DNA of 64,000 bases from Cristatella mucedo (GCA_009760855.2 WPIO01000047.1:62001-126000), one strand, 5' to 3'; shown: positions 45,019 to 55,547, numbered from the stretch's first letter. Notes: generated by a model from the letters alone, not told the origin. Numbers and translations: made by a program.

Positions 45019-45186
45019 CAGCCGTAAAATGAGAAGGTCCTTGGTCCACCGACATCACTTCAACTGTCTGTGGCACGACTAATGTAGAATGTTCAGTCCT
45101 TGGCTCAATACCAGACATTGACAGGGTAGTGGCAGATGGCGCAGTCACAGCCTGTGTAGCCGTGTGCAGCAAAGCAGGGCTAAACC
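45019..45186 (-). CDS. Candidate Ser/Thr-rich stalk exon of a receptor gene
   Basis: 168 bases between an acceptor (GCCGTAATTTGCAG) and a donor (GCTG/GTATGG), phase 1 at both ends. The reading runs from FSPALLHTATQAVTAPSATT through LSMSGIEPRTEHSTLVVPQT to GPSHFTA, rich in Ser, Thr, Pro and Ala and with no cysteine, as in an O-glycosylated extracellular stalk. It lies between the cysteine-rich exon at 47845 and the membrane exon at 34677, in the order expected of a type I receptor. The reading stays open beyond the donor to a stop 10 codons later, so the exact end is uncertain. Confidence 0.42.
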
Positions 45187-45371
45187 CTGCAAATTACGGC
45201 AGCCTCTTAGTGGTACGAAATACAGCAGCAGCGTGCTACAGTTGAGGGCAACATGGTAGACTGCCTTAAATACCAGCTGATCAAGTACGGTCAAGTATTC
45301 GCTAGCAGGCAGATAATCGATGACTACCGCAAATCCTGGATATCTACATTCCAAACACACTGTGATGTCAC
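45187..45371. other. Intron-like spacer
   Basis: Separates the stalk exon from a LINE-B scrap. A minus-strand frame (45145-45384) crosses it, but its codon pattern changes at the acceptor and no motif is seen. Confidence 0.3.
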
Positions 45372-45530
45372 ACAACAGCATCACTTATTTGCAGGGCAAA
45401 ACCTTCTAGTTCAGCCACATTCCTCAGGTGTCCTATAAATGGCAGTTCTGTTTTATTATCATTTAGTTAAAGGAAATTTGCAAAAGTTCATGATCTAATG
45501 TCTGCAAAGCTAGCATTCAGTTACTGATCT
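45372..45530 (-). mobile_element. LINE-B internal scrap
   Basis: AACAGCATCACTTATTTGCA, GGTGTCCTATAAATGGCAGT, TTATTATCATTTAGTTAAAG and GCAAAGCTAGCATTCAG follow the order of LINE-B (just downstream of YADD on the minus strand). No 3' end is present, which is unusual for a target-primed insertion. Confidence 0.7.
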
Positions 45531-45966
45531 AAAAATCAATATGGCTCATACACTCCTTTATAAATGATGCCGTTGAATAAGTCAAACTGTGCAGTACATT
45601 TTACGACTGACTGAAAAAACAGAAGTTCAGGGGAATATCAGTAGAGCACCTCTAGAGAATAGGTACAATCACAGCCCAATGAGTTAATAGAGTGACTTTC
45701 TTGAATTTTATGGCACGAGAAGGGTAAAAAACCAATTTAGAAAATCAGTTACTTGTATAGGAGCCAAGTAGTCGCAGGTCACATGATTCGTAATGAATAG
45801 AACCACTGAAAACCCTAAACGAAAGATATGCTTGACTAAATTTTTCAGATTTAAAGACCTGAATAGTCGCTGTATGTATCATTGATTGGAGAGATTAAAT
45901 TCGCACTTCTCGATAACCCAGTCAATATCAAATTAAATAGTCGAGTTTACACTACCATCGCAAAAG
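45531..45966. other. Unassigned spacer
   Basis: Nothing recognised. Confidence 0.35.
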
Positions 45967-46090
45967 GTATAACCTATCACCACCCCTTGCAGTGGCAATA
46001 AAGGATCGCCCACCACAGGATTCAAACTCATGACCTCGGGGCCGTGGTCGAGAAAAGCAACCGTCTTACCTAGTGAGCCATTACGACACA
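45967..46090 (-). mobile_element. SINE-2 copy, truncated
   Basis: Head (TGGCTCACTAGGTAAGACGG on the minus strand), degraded B box and body; the tail is missing on the left. It sits at the 5' break of the neighbouring LINE-A fragment. Confidence 0.8.
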
Positions 46091-46424
46091 CCAGTCTTAC
46101 CAAAGCCTGGAAATAACTACCGAAGCATGTCACAACGTCACCTGACGTAAAGACATTTACAAAGAACTTAAAACGTACCTTTTTATTATAGCATTTAGTG
46201 GGTCTTTGTGACTGTGCATGCTGTCACTAACCACATTTGCATGCTGACACTGTGCATGTCACCCCTAACCATGTTATTCATCTTGTTTTTTATCAAGCAT
46301 GATATTACTCACCATTCAATTGCATTTCCCTTTGCAGCAAATGTAAAGCGCCTAGAAAGAGATTGAGTTCTCTGACGGCACTTTATCAAGTGCATTGTTA
46401 TTATTATATTATTATTTTTCCTTC
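46091..46424 (+). mobile_element. LINE-A 3' fragment
   Basis: From the KAWN-type word (CCAAAGCCTGGAAATAACTA) through the 3' UTR and hairpin (right arm decayed, GACGGCACTTT) to a TTGTTATTATTATATTATTA tail. Confidence 0.85.
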
Positions 46425-46530
46425 GTGTACATGTACCTGCTTACTTGCTCGCGCCTGCTGCTTGCGGACGTTACCACCAAATACTTGATAATGTGTTATG
46501 CAGTATCTGTAAAGTGCCTAGAGAGTCCCT
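46425..46530 (+). mobile_element. LINE-D 3' scrap
   Basis: CTTCGTGTACATGTACCTGC, TTGCGGACGTTACCACCAAA and GTAAAGTGCCTAGAGAG match 42195-42375. It breaks off at a pyrimidine-rich run (46531-46571) before the tail. Confidence 0.6.
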
Positions 46531-46572
46531 TTCTCTCCTTCTCTCTTCCTCTCTCTCCCCCTCTTTCTTCCC

Positions 46573-47810
46573 TGCTTGCTTTGTGCCATCTTTCGGCAGC
46601 TTTTGACACTATCGATCAGCAAGTTCTTCTTGGGTGCCTCTCATCTCGCCAGGGCATCACTGACACTGTTCTGCAATGGTTCAGGTCCAATCTCAGAAGG
46701 AGACCCCAGAGTAATGATGTGAATAGACAAAGATCATCCGAGGAACCACTGATGTATGGGGTACCTCGGGTCTCTGTACTTCTTATCGTTATTTCCACGG
46801 TTTATGCTCTCCCTCTTGCCGATGTGATTGCCAAGCACAATCTAGGCTTTCACGTCTATGGAAATGACACTCAGTTGCACATTTGCTTTGATCCCTACCA
46901 GACCTCAGACCTCCAGCACGTCGAATTTTTTCAACACCCTAGCTGCATGCATTGATGACATTCATACATGGATGGCAGCAAATATTCTTAAATTAAATTA
47001 TGATAAAACCAACTTAATTATTTGGGCAAACGAATGTGATTCAGAAATTGGAAAGGTTAAGACTCACAATAGACTCTGTCAGCTTATCACTTGCTGCATA
47101 AGCTCGAAATCTAGTTGTCCTATTCCAAAGTGACCTTTCACTAGATAACCACATCGACTCTACATTCAAATTTGGCTATTTTCAACTGCATAACATTGCT
47201 AAAATTCGGATGGCTTTGACAGGGATACTGTATCAAAGTTTGGTCCATACATTTGAGACATTCCATCTCGACTTTTGAAACTCACTGCTTGCAGGTCCAC
47301 CAGCCAGTGCAATCATGTGCTTTCAGTGGTACAAAACCCTGCAGCAGGCTTGTCTGTTGTGGGCAGCAAAGTTGCCACATCACACCACTTCTTGCTGACC
47401 TGCACTGGCTCCCAGTCAAGCAAGGCATCGACTTCAAGGTTTTTTCACTCACTTTTAAGTCCCTTCATTCTTTTGCTCCAGCCTACTTACCGGAACTACT
47501 CCTCCACCAGGCTAGGCATAGTACCACCTCTTTTTACGAATTAAACCATTAAGCTATACCTGGAACGAGCCTAAAATCCTATAGAGATTGTGTCTTCAGT
47601 TTGCTTGCTCCCAAAGCCTGAAACTAACTCCCTACTGAAGTCACGACATCCCCTGATTTGACACTTAAAAAGAAACTAAAAGCACACGTATTTGTCTCGG
47701 CATTTAGAGGGTTCGTAACATTCGTCCTTTGTGTGCTTCTGTGTGCTGACACTGTACATGCTGCCACTATACATATTTGCATGATGACCTGGCGCATGTT
47801 GTTTCTCACC
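46573..47810 (+). mobile_element. LINE-A copy, 1.2 kb, decayed
   Basis: The plus strand begins at [16 protein letters not shown] and continues with SSRQGITDTVLQWFRSNL, YGVPRVSVL, HVYGNDTQLHICF (YGND instead of YADD, catalytic Asp lost), LKLNYDKTNLI, then shifted frames with GLSVVGSKVATSHHFL and KVFSLTFKSLHSFAPAYL. It stops in the 3' UTR at about 47810 without hairpin or tail, next to the cysteine-rich exon candidate. Confidence 0.85.
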
Positions 47811-47844
47811 CAATCAGAGACATGCCTGAAAGCCCCATGCTTAC

Positions 47845-48081
47845 CAGAGGTAGCGCAAAGCCTTTCAACCTTTGACTTTGGACTGCAGTAGATTCCTGCA
47901 CCAGCAGAAGAGTCATTCTTACAAGCAATGACCGAGTTCCTCACACTGGTGCAGTTGCAAAGGGCGATCTGATATTGATTTTCAACCGCACTACATTCCT
48001 TGCAAAGCTTGCCAATCATCCCAGCATCTTTATAGTAGCCTATTGGACATGGCCTGCAGACACCAAGTTGCTTTTCGAAGC
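47845..48081 (-). CDS. Candidate cysteine-rich receptor exon (GCC2/GCC3-like)
   Basis: 237 bases between an acceptor (TGTCTATATTTTATAG) and a consensus donor (TCTG/GTAAGC), phase 1 at both ends. The reading has nine cysteines, starting CRPCPIGYYKD and then CKEC, the CxxCPxGxY...CxxC pattern of ephrin-receptor-like GCC2/GCC3 repeats found in extracellular regions of Eph-type and other receptors. CNCTS and KNDSS give two possible N-glycosylation sites. An alternative donor inside it (GCTT/GTAAGA at 47922) would cut after the sixth cysteine, but the reading stays cysteine-patterned beyond that point, so the longer form is preferred. The best host-gene evidence in the window. Confidence 0.62.
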
Positions 48082-48656
48082 CTATAAAATATAGACACAA
48101 CACTATCAACATTCATCAATAATACAGTGCATATGCTGCATAGTTTGCTTTTCCTAATTTAACTCGCATATGTCTGTACAATCAGGCCTGCAGAAAAAAT
48201 ACTTGCCTACTCCGCAACTTGACTTCTCTCTAGTGAGCCTTCAAAAAAAGAGACGTCTCATTAGAACAGAAAATTTCAGCCGGCACCACCTCGGCAGAAA
48301 CTCAGAACTCAGTCAGCACGATTACAAAAGGTAGTCTGACTTAGAGGTGCTGCCGATGCAGCGAGATAACTAAGATCGTTAGTTAACCATTATGGAGTGC
48401 AAGCTCTAGTTTCGTAAAGCGCATAAGACAGCTCAGTAGCATCGAGGTAGAAAGCGACACAAGACTGGCATGAAGCTGGGCTACAGTACCCCACAGGATC
48501 TTCTGCCACTATGAAAATGAGGCAGTAGAATCAGCGTACCTATTTTGCATTTTTACAATGATAAATGTGAACACAGTTCAGAAGACCGCAGAGCAAGCAG
48601 AGAAAAATTAGGATTTAATATGAATAGACCAGCAAAGGCTGATAAGAAGCCAACTA
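48082..48656. other. Unassigned, intron-like, with a weak exon reading
   Basis: On the minus strand 48390-48508 reads YCSPASCQSC and on to a stop after 38 residues behind a usable acceptor, but no donor is present. Otherwise nothing. Confidence 0.3.
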
Positions 48657-49713
48657 CTAGAGACTGCTTTGATCCCTCCCAGCCTTTCAGCACGTCGAGT
48701 TCTCTTAACTCCCTTGTTGCATGTATTGATGACATGGATGGCTTAAAATTTCTTACATTGAATGATGATTAAACCAACTTAGTAGCTATGGGCTAACCAA
48801 GTGTGACTCAGAAATTGGAAAGACTAACACTCAAAAAAAGCTCAGCCAGCATATCTACTGTTGAATCTGGACAAAATCTAGGTGTAATGTTTCAAAGTGA
48901 CCTTTCATTGGATGACCACATCAGCTCCTTAATCAAGTCTGCCCACTTTCAGCTACATAACAATGCTAAACTTTGGGCTGGTTTAGACAGGGATACCGAA
49001 TCTAAATTGGTGTGTGCATTTGTGACATCCCGTCTTGACTTATGTATCACACTGCTTGCTGGTCTACCAGCCTGTGCAACTACCCACCTGAGTGTTACAA
49101 GCTTACAGCTGATGCAAAACTCTGCAGCTAGGCTTGTCTGTCGTCAGCATCGCAGTTGCCACATTACACAACTTCTCGCTGCCCTGCACTGGCTACCAGT
49201 CAAGCAACGGATCGACTTCAAGGTTTTGTCGCTCACTTTTAGGCCACTTCATTCTTTGGCTCCAGCCTATCTCTCAGATCTACCCCCCCCCCACCAGGTC
49301 AAGCATCGTACCACCTGCTTTTCGGAATCCAACAGTTTACCAATACCTCGTACAAACCTCGAATCCTTTGGAGACCGAGCATATAGTTCATATGCTCCCA
49401 AAGCCTGGAACTCACTCCAAACTTGCGCCAGAACAGCCACTGACTTGACCACATTTAAAAAGAACTTAAAAAGACACCTATTTAGGACAGCATTTAGTGG
49501 GTCCCTGTGATTCATCCTTGATGTGCTTATTCGTGCTGACATTGTGCATGCTGCCACTAACCACACTTGCATGCTGACCCTGTGCATGTCACCCCTAACT
49601 ATGTTATTCATGTTGTTTATCAAGCATGATATTACTGATATTACTGACAATTCAATCGCGTTTCTCTTTGCAGCAAATGTAAAGCGCTTAGAAAAAGATT
49701 GGTGAGCTTTGAT
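48657..49713 (+). mobile_element. LINE-A copy, 1.1 kb, part 1
   Basis: Plus strand. Begins just after the YADD region (CFDPSQPFSTSSSLNSL) and continues from 48803 as a 235-codon frame with SGQNLGVMFQSDL, AHFQLHNNAKL, ASARLV-type NSAARLVCRQHRSC, HWLPVKQRIDFKVLSL and KAWNSLQTCARTATDL. It has an in-frame stop near 48773 and a poly-C expansion near 49283. Its 3' hairpin is interrupted by SINE-2. Confidence 0.88.
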
Positions 49714-49892
49714 GGCACACTAGGTAAAGCGGTTGCTTTCACAACTTCGGTCCCGAGGTCGTGGGTTCGATCGTGGGTTCGATCCAGTGGTGGGTGGTTC
49801 TTTATCGCCACTGCAAGCGGTGGTGATAGCCGTAAAGGCTCTTCTGTCGAAACATAAAAAGAGGCTGTTTAATCAGCTAGGATTTATTTTTT
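49714..49892 (+). mobile_element. SINE-2 copy nested in LINE-A, duplicated B box
   Basis: Inserted inside the terminal hairpin of LINE-A: AGAAAAAGATT on the left and TTAAAGAGAAT on the right look like a mutated target-site duplication of AAAGAGATT. The B-box word GTGGGTTCGATC occurs twice in tandem (about 49761-49784), unlike other copies. Confidence 0.85.
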
Positions 49893-49929
49893 AAAGAGAA
49901 TAAGTTCTCTGAGGGTACTTCATCAAGTG

Positions 49930-49961
<32 letters not shown>

Positions 49962-49962
49962 G
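49893..49962 (+). mobile_element. LINE-A copy, part 2 (tail)
   Basis: AGAGAATAAGTTCTCTGAGG, TCAAGTGCATTATTATT and nine or so TTA units: the remainder of the copy at 48657. Confidence 0.85.
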
Positions 49963-50545
49963 GTAGGCTACTCTGTCGTGGGCATTGCAGTAGCCACATC
50001 ACACCACTTTTCGCCGGCCTGCACTAGCCCCCAGTCAAGCAGCGCATCGATATCAAGGTTGTATCACTCACTTTTAGGTCCCTTCATTCTTTGACTCCAG
50101 CCTACTTATCAGATCTACTCCCCACCAGGTTAAGCATCGTTCCACCCAATCAAACGGTTTACCTATACCTCGTATACACATCTCAAATCCTTTGGAGACC
50201 GTGCCTTTAGTTCGTATGCTCCCAAAGCATGGAACTCACTCCCGACCTTCACCATGACGTCTGACTTGTCCACGTTTAATAAAAATAAAATTAAATGCAT
50301 ATATTTATCACAGCATTTTCTTTATATGCTTATGTGTGAGAACACTGTGCATGCTGCTACTAACTAACCATACGTGCATGCTGACCCTGCACATGTCCCC
50401 CTAAACATGTTATTATCGTTGCTTATTGAGCATGCTACCACTAACCATTCGATTCGTGCTTCCTTTGCAGCAATTGTAAAGCGCCTAGAAAGAGATTGAG
50501 TTCTCAGAGGGTGCATTATCAAATGTAATAATAGTAATAATGCTA
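49963..50545 (+). mobile_element. LINE-A 3' fragment
   Basis: Starts right at the (TTA)n tail of the preceding copy with TAGGCTACTCTGTCGTGGGC, then shifted-frame coding, CCAAAGCATGGAACTCACTC, 3' UTR, hairpin (left arm AAAGCGCC intact, right arm decayed) and an AATAATAGTAATAAT tail. Insertion next to an existing tail gives head-to-tail copies. Confidence 0.85.
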
Positions 50546-51494
50546 TTATTATAGACACTAAAGTGTTAAGAAATAGGTAAGCTTACACGGCACGGTATTG
50601 TCATGTAGCCTAATTTGTTGCTGCAGCCGATAAAATGTTCATACTCAGTAAGTTCTTATTGTCGTTTTACATTACTGCTTTGGTCTTTGAAAGACGCTGT
50701 ACCCAGTATTTCGTAGGTCTGAAAATACCGTTTAGCGAAGCTATGCAAGGCCTAATCGGAGATAACCAACAGGATCCTGACGAATTATGCCTTGCTTCGG
50801 AAGCTCTTCAAGGCTTGCGACGAGCTAGCTTGCCTCACATGACCTGCTAGAGAACGTCGGAGAGCCGTACCTCCGTGGGCGACCGACTATCTTCCCCTGT
50901 CATCAGGCAGCCGGTGGGAAAAAGCAGAATCCATGAATGCCCAATGTTTACAGGATGTTTTCACTTCTCGACTAAGCTGTAGACAGCTGAGTGACTCTTA
51001 ACCCGACTGCTACGGACCCAAAGAAGCATATTAAAATCCATTTGCTGCTGCTCGCCAGAAAGGCAGTAAAAAACCGTAACATGTAAAATGTAACATAATA
51101 TACATAACATAATAACGTAACATGTAAAACAGTAAAAACAGAGCAGCAGCAAAGATTCTTTAGCAATTTTATTTTCGCTCGCCCCATCCGTTAAGCAGCT
51201 CGTGACTGTGTTTCAGCGATTCTTTTTTACAACTCTATGTCTAATGGCCCTCTGTGTGTGTATCCTGAGTATCTCTGTGTGTATCCTGAGTGTGAAGCAC
51301 AGCCATTACTCACGAAGCAGACCAGGCATTTCAACTAACAATCTTATCTGGTTGGACAAAAATTGACACATGCGCTTAAAATAAAGCGTTTAGACTTGAG
51401 CCTGCAGTATAAAGCTATATTTCTGGCCGAGTTTGAAATGCCTTATTATGAAAATTGCCAATGCACAGTTGTGATCCAAACTGTTATTTAAGGC
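50546..51494. other. Unassigned region with small direct repeats
   Basis: TGTGTGTATCCTGAGT occurs twice (about 51255-51290) and GTAACATGTAAAA twice (about 51077 and 51117). A 71-codon plus-strand frame (50635-50850) has no support. Confidence 0.4.
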
Positions 51495-51640
51495 CTGCTT
51501 AGCTGGTTTGGCCCAGCAACTAAGCTGCTAGCCCGATCAAGGTCTGGCCGCGGTCATGGGCTCGAGTTCCTGAGGCATATGTGAAGCGCCTGAATAGGGA
51601 TTGAGTTCTCTTGGGGCGCTATACAAAAGACTTATATTTT
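51495..51640 (+). mobile_element. SINE-1 copy, good head
   Basis: Head TGGTTTGGCCCAGCAACTAA (A box), CATGGGCTCGAGTTCCTGAG (B box), then the LINE-A-like tail GTGAAGCGCCTGAATAGGGA...TTGGGGCGCTATACAAA. Confidence 0.88.
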
Positions 51641-51966
51641 TACATTTTTACCTGCAGGAGTGCTGTTTTTCATAATTTAACTGCAGAGTGTAATAGCAGG
51701 TTTGGAACTCTAACAGTTTTGATACCTCTCCTGCTGAGCAGGCTCTGAAAATGACTGTGATCTGTGCCCCGAATGGTTCTTCCGCTAGTGGTAATTGTAT
51801 TCCCTAGAACCACCCCCACCCACAAAAGGGCGTGGTTTAGTTTGACTAGTGAGAGGTTGCACTGCTGGACAAAGAACAGCAACTACGCATGAATGGCATG
51901 GATATAAAATGCCAGCAGCAGCTTGACGTCATCCACATCGACGCCCAAACGCCGACGGCTAGATAA
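51641..51966. other. Unassigned spacer
   Basis: Nothing recognised. Confidence 0.4.
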
Positions 51967-52992
51967 TTATTACTAATAATAATGCACTCGATAAAGCGCC
52001 CTCAGAGAACTCAATCTCTCTCTAGGCGCTACATTTGCTACATTTGTTACATTTACATTTGCTGCAACGGGAAATGCAATTGAATGTTGAGTAAAATCAT
52101 GCTTGACAAACAAACAAGATGAATAATATAGTTAGGGGTGACATGCACAGGGTCAGCATGCAAATGTGGTTAGTGGCAGCATGCACAGTGTCAGCACGCA
52201 TAAGCACATCAAGGACGAATCAAAGGGACCCACTAAATTCTGTCCTAAATAGGTGTTTTTAAATTATTTTTAAAAGTGGTCAGGTCAGGGGATGTTCTGA
52301 CGCAGGTCAGGAGGGAGTACCAGGCTTTGGGAGCATACGAACTAAATGCACGGTCTCTAAAGGATTTAAGGTTTGTACAGGGTATTTGTAGACTGTTGGA
52401 TTCCGAAAAGCGAGTGGTACGATGCTTGGCCTGATGGGGGAGTATATCTGAGAGATAGGCTGGAGCCAAAGAATGAAGTAACCTAAAAGTGAGCGACAAA
52501 ACCTTGAAGTCAATCCGTTGCCTCACTGGTAGCCAGTGCAGGTCGGCGAGAAGTGGTGTGATGTGGCAACTGCGACGCTCACGACAGACAAGCCTAGCTG
52601 CCGAGTTTTGCACCAGCTGCAATCGCCTGATGGCACATGCTGGTAGGCCAGGGAGCAGTGAGTTGCAGAAGTCGAGACGGGATGTCATGAATGCATGGAC
52701 CAACTTAGATGTGGTATCCTTATCTAAACAAGCCCGAATTTTAGCAATGTTATGAAGCTAAAAATATGCAGATTTGACTGTGGAGCTGATATGGTCGTCT
52801 AACGAGAGGTCACTTTGGAATATGACACCTAGATTTCGAACTGATTCAACTGGAGATATGCTGGCAGAGCCAATTTTGAGCGTCAGCCTTTCCAATTTGA
52901 GAATCACACTGGGTTTGCCCATAACTAGTAAGTTATTTTTATCGTCATTTAGTTTTAGAAAATGTGCTGCCATCCATGTGCGGACATGATGA
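51967..52992 (-). mobile_element. LINE-A copy, 1.0 kb, young
   Basis: Minus strand. The frame 52758-53009 reads LKLNDDKNNLLVMGKPS, LTLKIGSASISP and RNLGVIFQSDL; a one-base difference near 52757 separates it from 52245-52703 with LDFCNSLLPGLPACAI, LQLVQNSAARLVCRERRS, HWLPVRQRIDFKVLSL and KSFRDRAFS. The 3' UTR contains a small local expansion (TACATTTGCTACATTTGTTA, about 52029-52062). Closest relatives are 12834-13643 and 20245-21326. Confidence 0.9.
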
Positions 52993-53499
52993 CATTTAGG
53001 AGAGCCCATTGCATCGACGATAGGGGGACAACTCCTTATGATGCTCGGTTTTTCCTGTACGAAAGAAATGGCGACTCCTCAAACGCGGGTAAAAATCCTC
53101 GCAGCATAAGTCTATAGGTGCTCGCTGTGCAACTAGGACTCACACTCTATCCACAGCGAGCACCGGGCCGACTGTTCTCTCATCTGGCGCAAGCCAGGAC
53201 TGCGGTACCTACCCGGTAGCTGAAGCCGCCGCGAGCCAGCGAGTTAACCATTGAAGAAGCACAACGAAGAACGTATCCCTGCAGTTCAATTTTCGCATCA
53301 AGTGCATACTACTGACTCCAGCTCCTCTTTCCCGAACTGTCCGGTGTACAGGATAACCATTAATTGAGCTCGCTCCCAGCATTGGTAATCCAGACAGGCG
53401 ATCACTGCCTAGCTGTTTGCATAAACTCTCTCCAATTGGCCAGCCTTCGCTCCGCCCCAATGAACGCTGCCAATCTCAACAAGCTCTCTGTCGGCAGAT
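52993..53499. other. Unassigned spacer
   Basis: A minus-strand 83-codon frame (53209-53460) lacks motif or splice support. Confidence 0.35.
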
Positions 53500-53660
53500 C
53501 TTTCGGCTAGTGCAACGACGCTCTTGCAATTGGTTCTGCATCTAGGCCTGCCTATCTTGAGCACCGAAGTTGCTACATTACACCACTTCTAGCCGACCTC
53601 CGCAGGCTTCCCATCATGCAGCATGTCCACTTTTAAGGTTTTTAGCTTACTTTACTGATC
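53500..53660 (+). mobile_element. Old LINE-A scrap
   Basis: AAGTTGCTACATTACACCAC, TTCTAGCCGACCTCC and CTTTTAAGGTTTTTAGCTTA follow the HITPLLADLHWLP...FKVLSL region. Confidence 0.6.
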
Positions 53661-53801
53661 AATCATGGCAAAGGCCAAGTCTGGCTTCTATGAAAACATT
53701 GTTGAATCGTCGATACACAGTCCAAAAAATGCTGATGCCTACGATCAGCCATCCCTTAACCGCTCCCAGGTTACTCCTTACCTAGTCATTTTTATGAAGA
53801 T

Positions 53802-53964
53802 CTAGCACATCGCTTCTCTAGCTTCCTTGGCAATTAGAGAGACGGGATCAGGGAGCTCATCCCTGGATGGCCGGATTCTTCCTGGAATCCAGTCCCTCAA
53901 CTCTTGCTGTACCTTAAAGTCTAAATATATTGGATCACTTGGATTTTCGGTACAGAGAAATAAA
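53802..53964 (-). CDS. Candidate last exon of unknown function
   Basis: The minus-strand reading starts behind a good acceptor (CTCTGTATATCTCTCAG) in phase 2 and runs 53 codons to a stop at 53802. It reads CTENPSDPIYLDFKVQQELR followed by DWIPGRIRPSRDELPDPV, ending EAREAMC. Charged, without a membrane segment. It looks like real protein but I do not recognise the family; it could also be a remnant of a transposon gene. Confidence 0.33.
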
Positions 53965-54436
53965 CTGAGAGATATACAGAGAACCTTGAGTGTTAGAGAA
54001 AATATATACATTATGTCTGCTTTGGGAACCATACGTTCAGGTAGATTTAGAGAACTGCCTCAAAAATAACCGATTAACTCATCCTGTTTCAGTACATCCA
54101 AAAAAACACAGCAGAGAATGAGGCGAAGCTGCGAACTGCCTCAAGTTATATATCTTAAATTAGTGAGTTGGTACCGGTTCAAGTTTCTGTGTGCAGATCA
54201 CCATCTGGGTTGATAGTTAATTCTTCGCTACACAGTTCTCAGCAGTAGGATTATAATAATAATAACACTTGATATAGCTACCACAGATAACTCAACCTCT
54301 TGCTGGGTGCTTTACGTTTTAGCTGCATATCTGCATGCCTTATTCAATGGTCTTGATAAAATTGTTTAATGAGTTAAAACCGGCTCAGATCCGCGTCAGT
54401 GTTCATCTTTCAGGAGCCGGAGTCCATGTATAGGCT
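53965..54436. other. Unassigned, with a possible LINE-A tail scrap
   Basis: TAATAATAATAACACTTGATATAGCT...TGCTGGGTGCTTTACG at about 54253-54320 resembles a decayed minus-strand LINE-A terminus. Confidence 0.4.
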
Positions 54437-54593
54437 GCCGAGCTGGTTTGGCCCAGTAGTCAAAGTTCTCGCACCCCCAAGGTCTGGCCCAGGTCGTGGG
54501 CTCGAGCTTCGAAGCACATGTGAAGCACCTGAATAGAGGTTACGCTTTCATAAGGTGCTAGACAAATGAAGTATTATTATTATTATTACCGTC
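54437..54593 (+). mobile_element. SINE-1 copy
   Basis: Head CTGGTTTGGCCCAGTAGTCA, GTCGTGGGCTCGAGCTTCGA, tail GTGAAGCACCTGAATAGAGG and a (TTA)n end, the same tail repeat as LINE-A. Confidence 0.87.
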
Positions 54594-55547
54594 TAGAGAG
54601 TAGAAGGTCACGCGGAGATAGAAAAAATAAAGGTTTTTTATGAAGCAATGAGGAATGAATGATTTTTCGTGATGCCAACGACCATGCATGCCCATATTAG
54701 GTGCATGGCTCGTGGTTTTCGGGTAAGTAGGCATAAGCACCTTACGTATTGCACAGTAAGCAGTGTTGAACAACGCAGGTTTCTCTGCATTTTTCAGCAG
54801 CTTTAATGGCACTTGAAATGCATACACTCATCTATTCAGTGTGCATGTACGTATATTCTTAATTATTACGCCCAGCCTCCATATCGATGTGCAAGCAGTA
54901 ACCACTTCAATATTTTTAGCACATACGTTCGGCTAACAGTGCTGAATTCATGTACACTGTCTGTTTCAAGATCGGACAGTGAGCAGGTGTCAGCTCAATG
55001 TACTACGGAAACCAAAAATGCCATCTAAAAATAAAAAGCTTCCAGCTAAGCTCGTTTTAAGTTAGTTTCAAGCTAAAATTACTTTGAAGCGCACAGAGTA
55101 GCGAAAGGCGTTTATTACAATAATAAGAAAATAGAGATAAGAAAACTAGATAAGATAAATAAGAAGAATATTCCGCTTATTGTAGACCCCTCGTAGAACT
55201 TAATCTCTGCTGGGCAATTTAAAACTTGCTGAAAGAAAATCCATGGCAAGGGTTAGTAATATGCCTAGTTTACTGCTTATACTAGCACGAAACAGCTACA
55301 AATTTAATGCAGCTGAAACAATTTAATACAGCTGAACCTAGGTCTCTTGGAAAGAGGAGCCGATGCACCTATCTTATGACAAGTTGATGAGTCTAGCGTG
55401 CACAAATTACATGCAGACCTCACTGAAGTGATGCTAGACAAATCGATGTCGCTGCTAATTTCATCTAACTTACGCTGAACCGAAGCTTGCGTATAATTAT
55501 TACCTTGGTCTTATCTTCATTTAACTGACGGAATTTAGTAGTCATTC
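54594..55547. other. Unassigned, with a SINE-1 tail scrap
   Basis: CCCCTCGTAGAACTTAATCT near 55187 resembles a minus-strand SINE-1 tail. Otherwise AT-rich and unrecognised. Confidence 0.4.

Noticed and set aside
48390-48508. Cysteine-bearing minus-strand reading (YCSPASCQSC...) upstream of the GCC-like exon
   Set aside because: The acceptor is usable but the reading ends at a stop after 38 codons with no consensus donor; not enough to call an exon.
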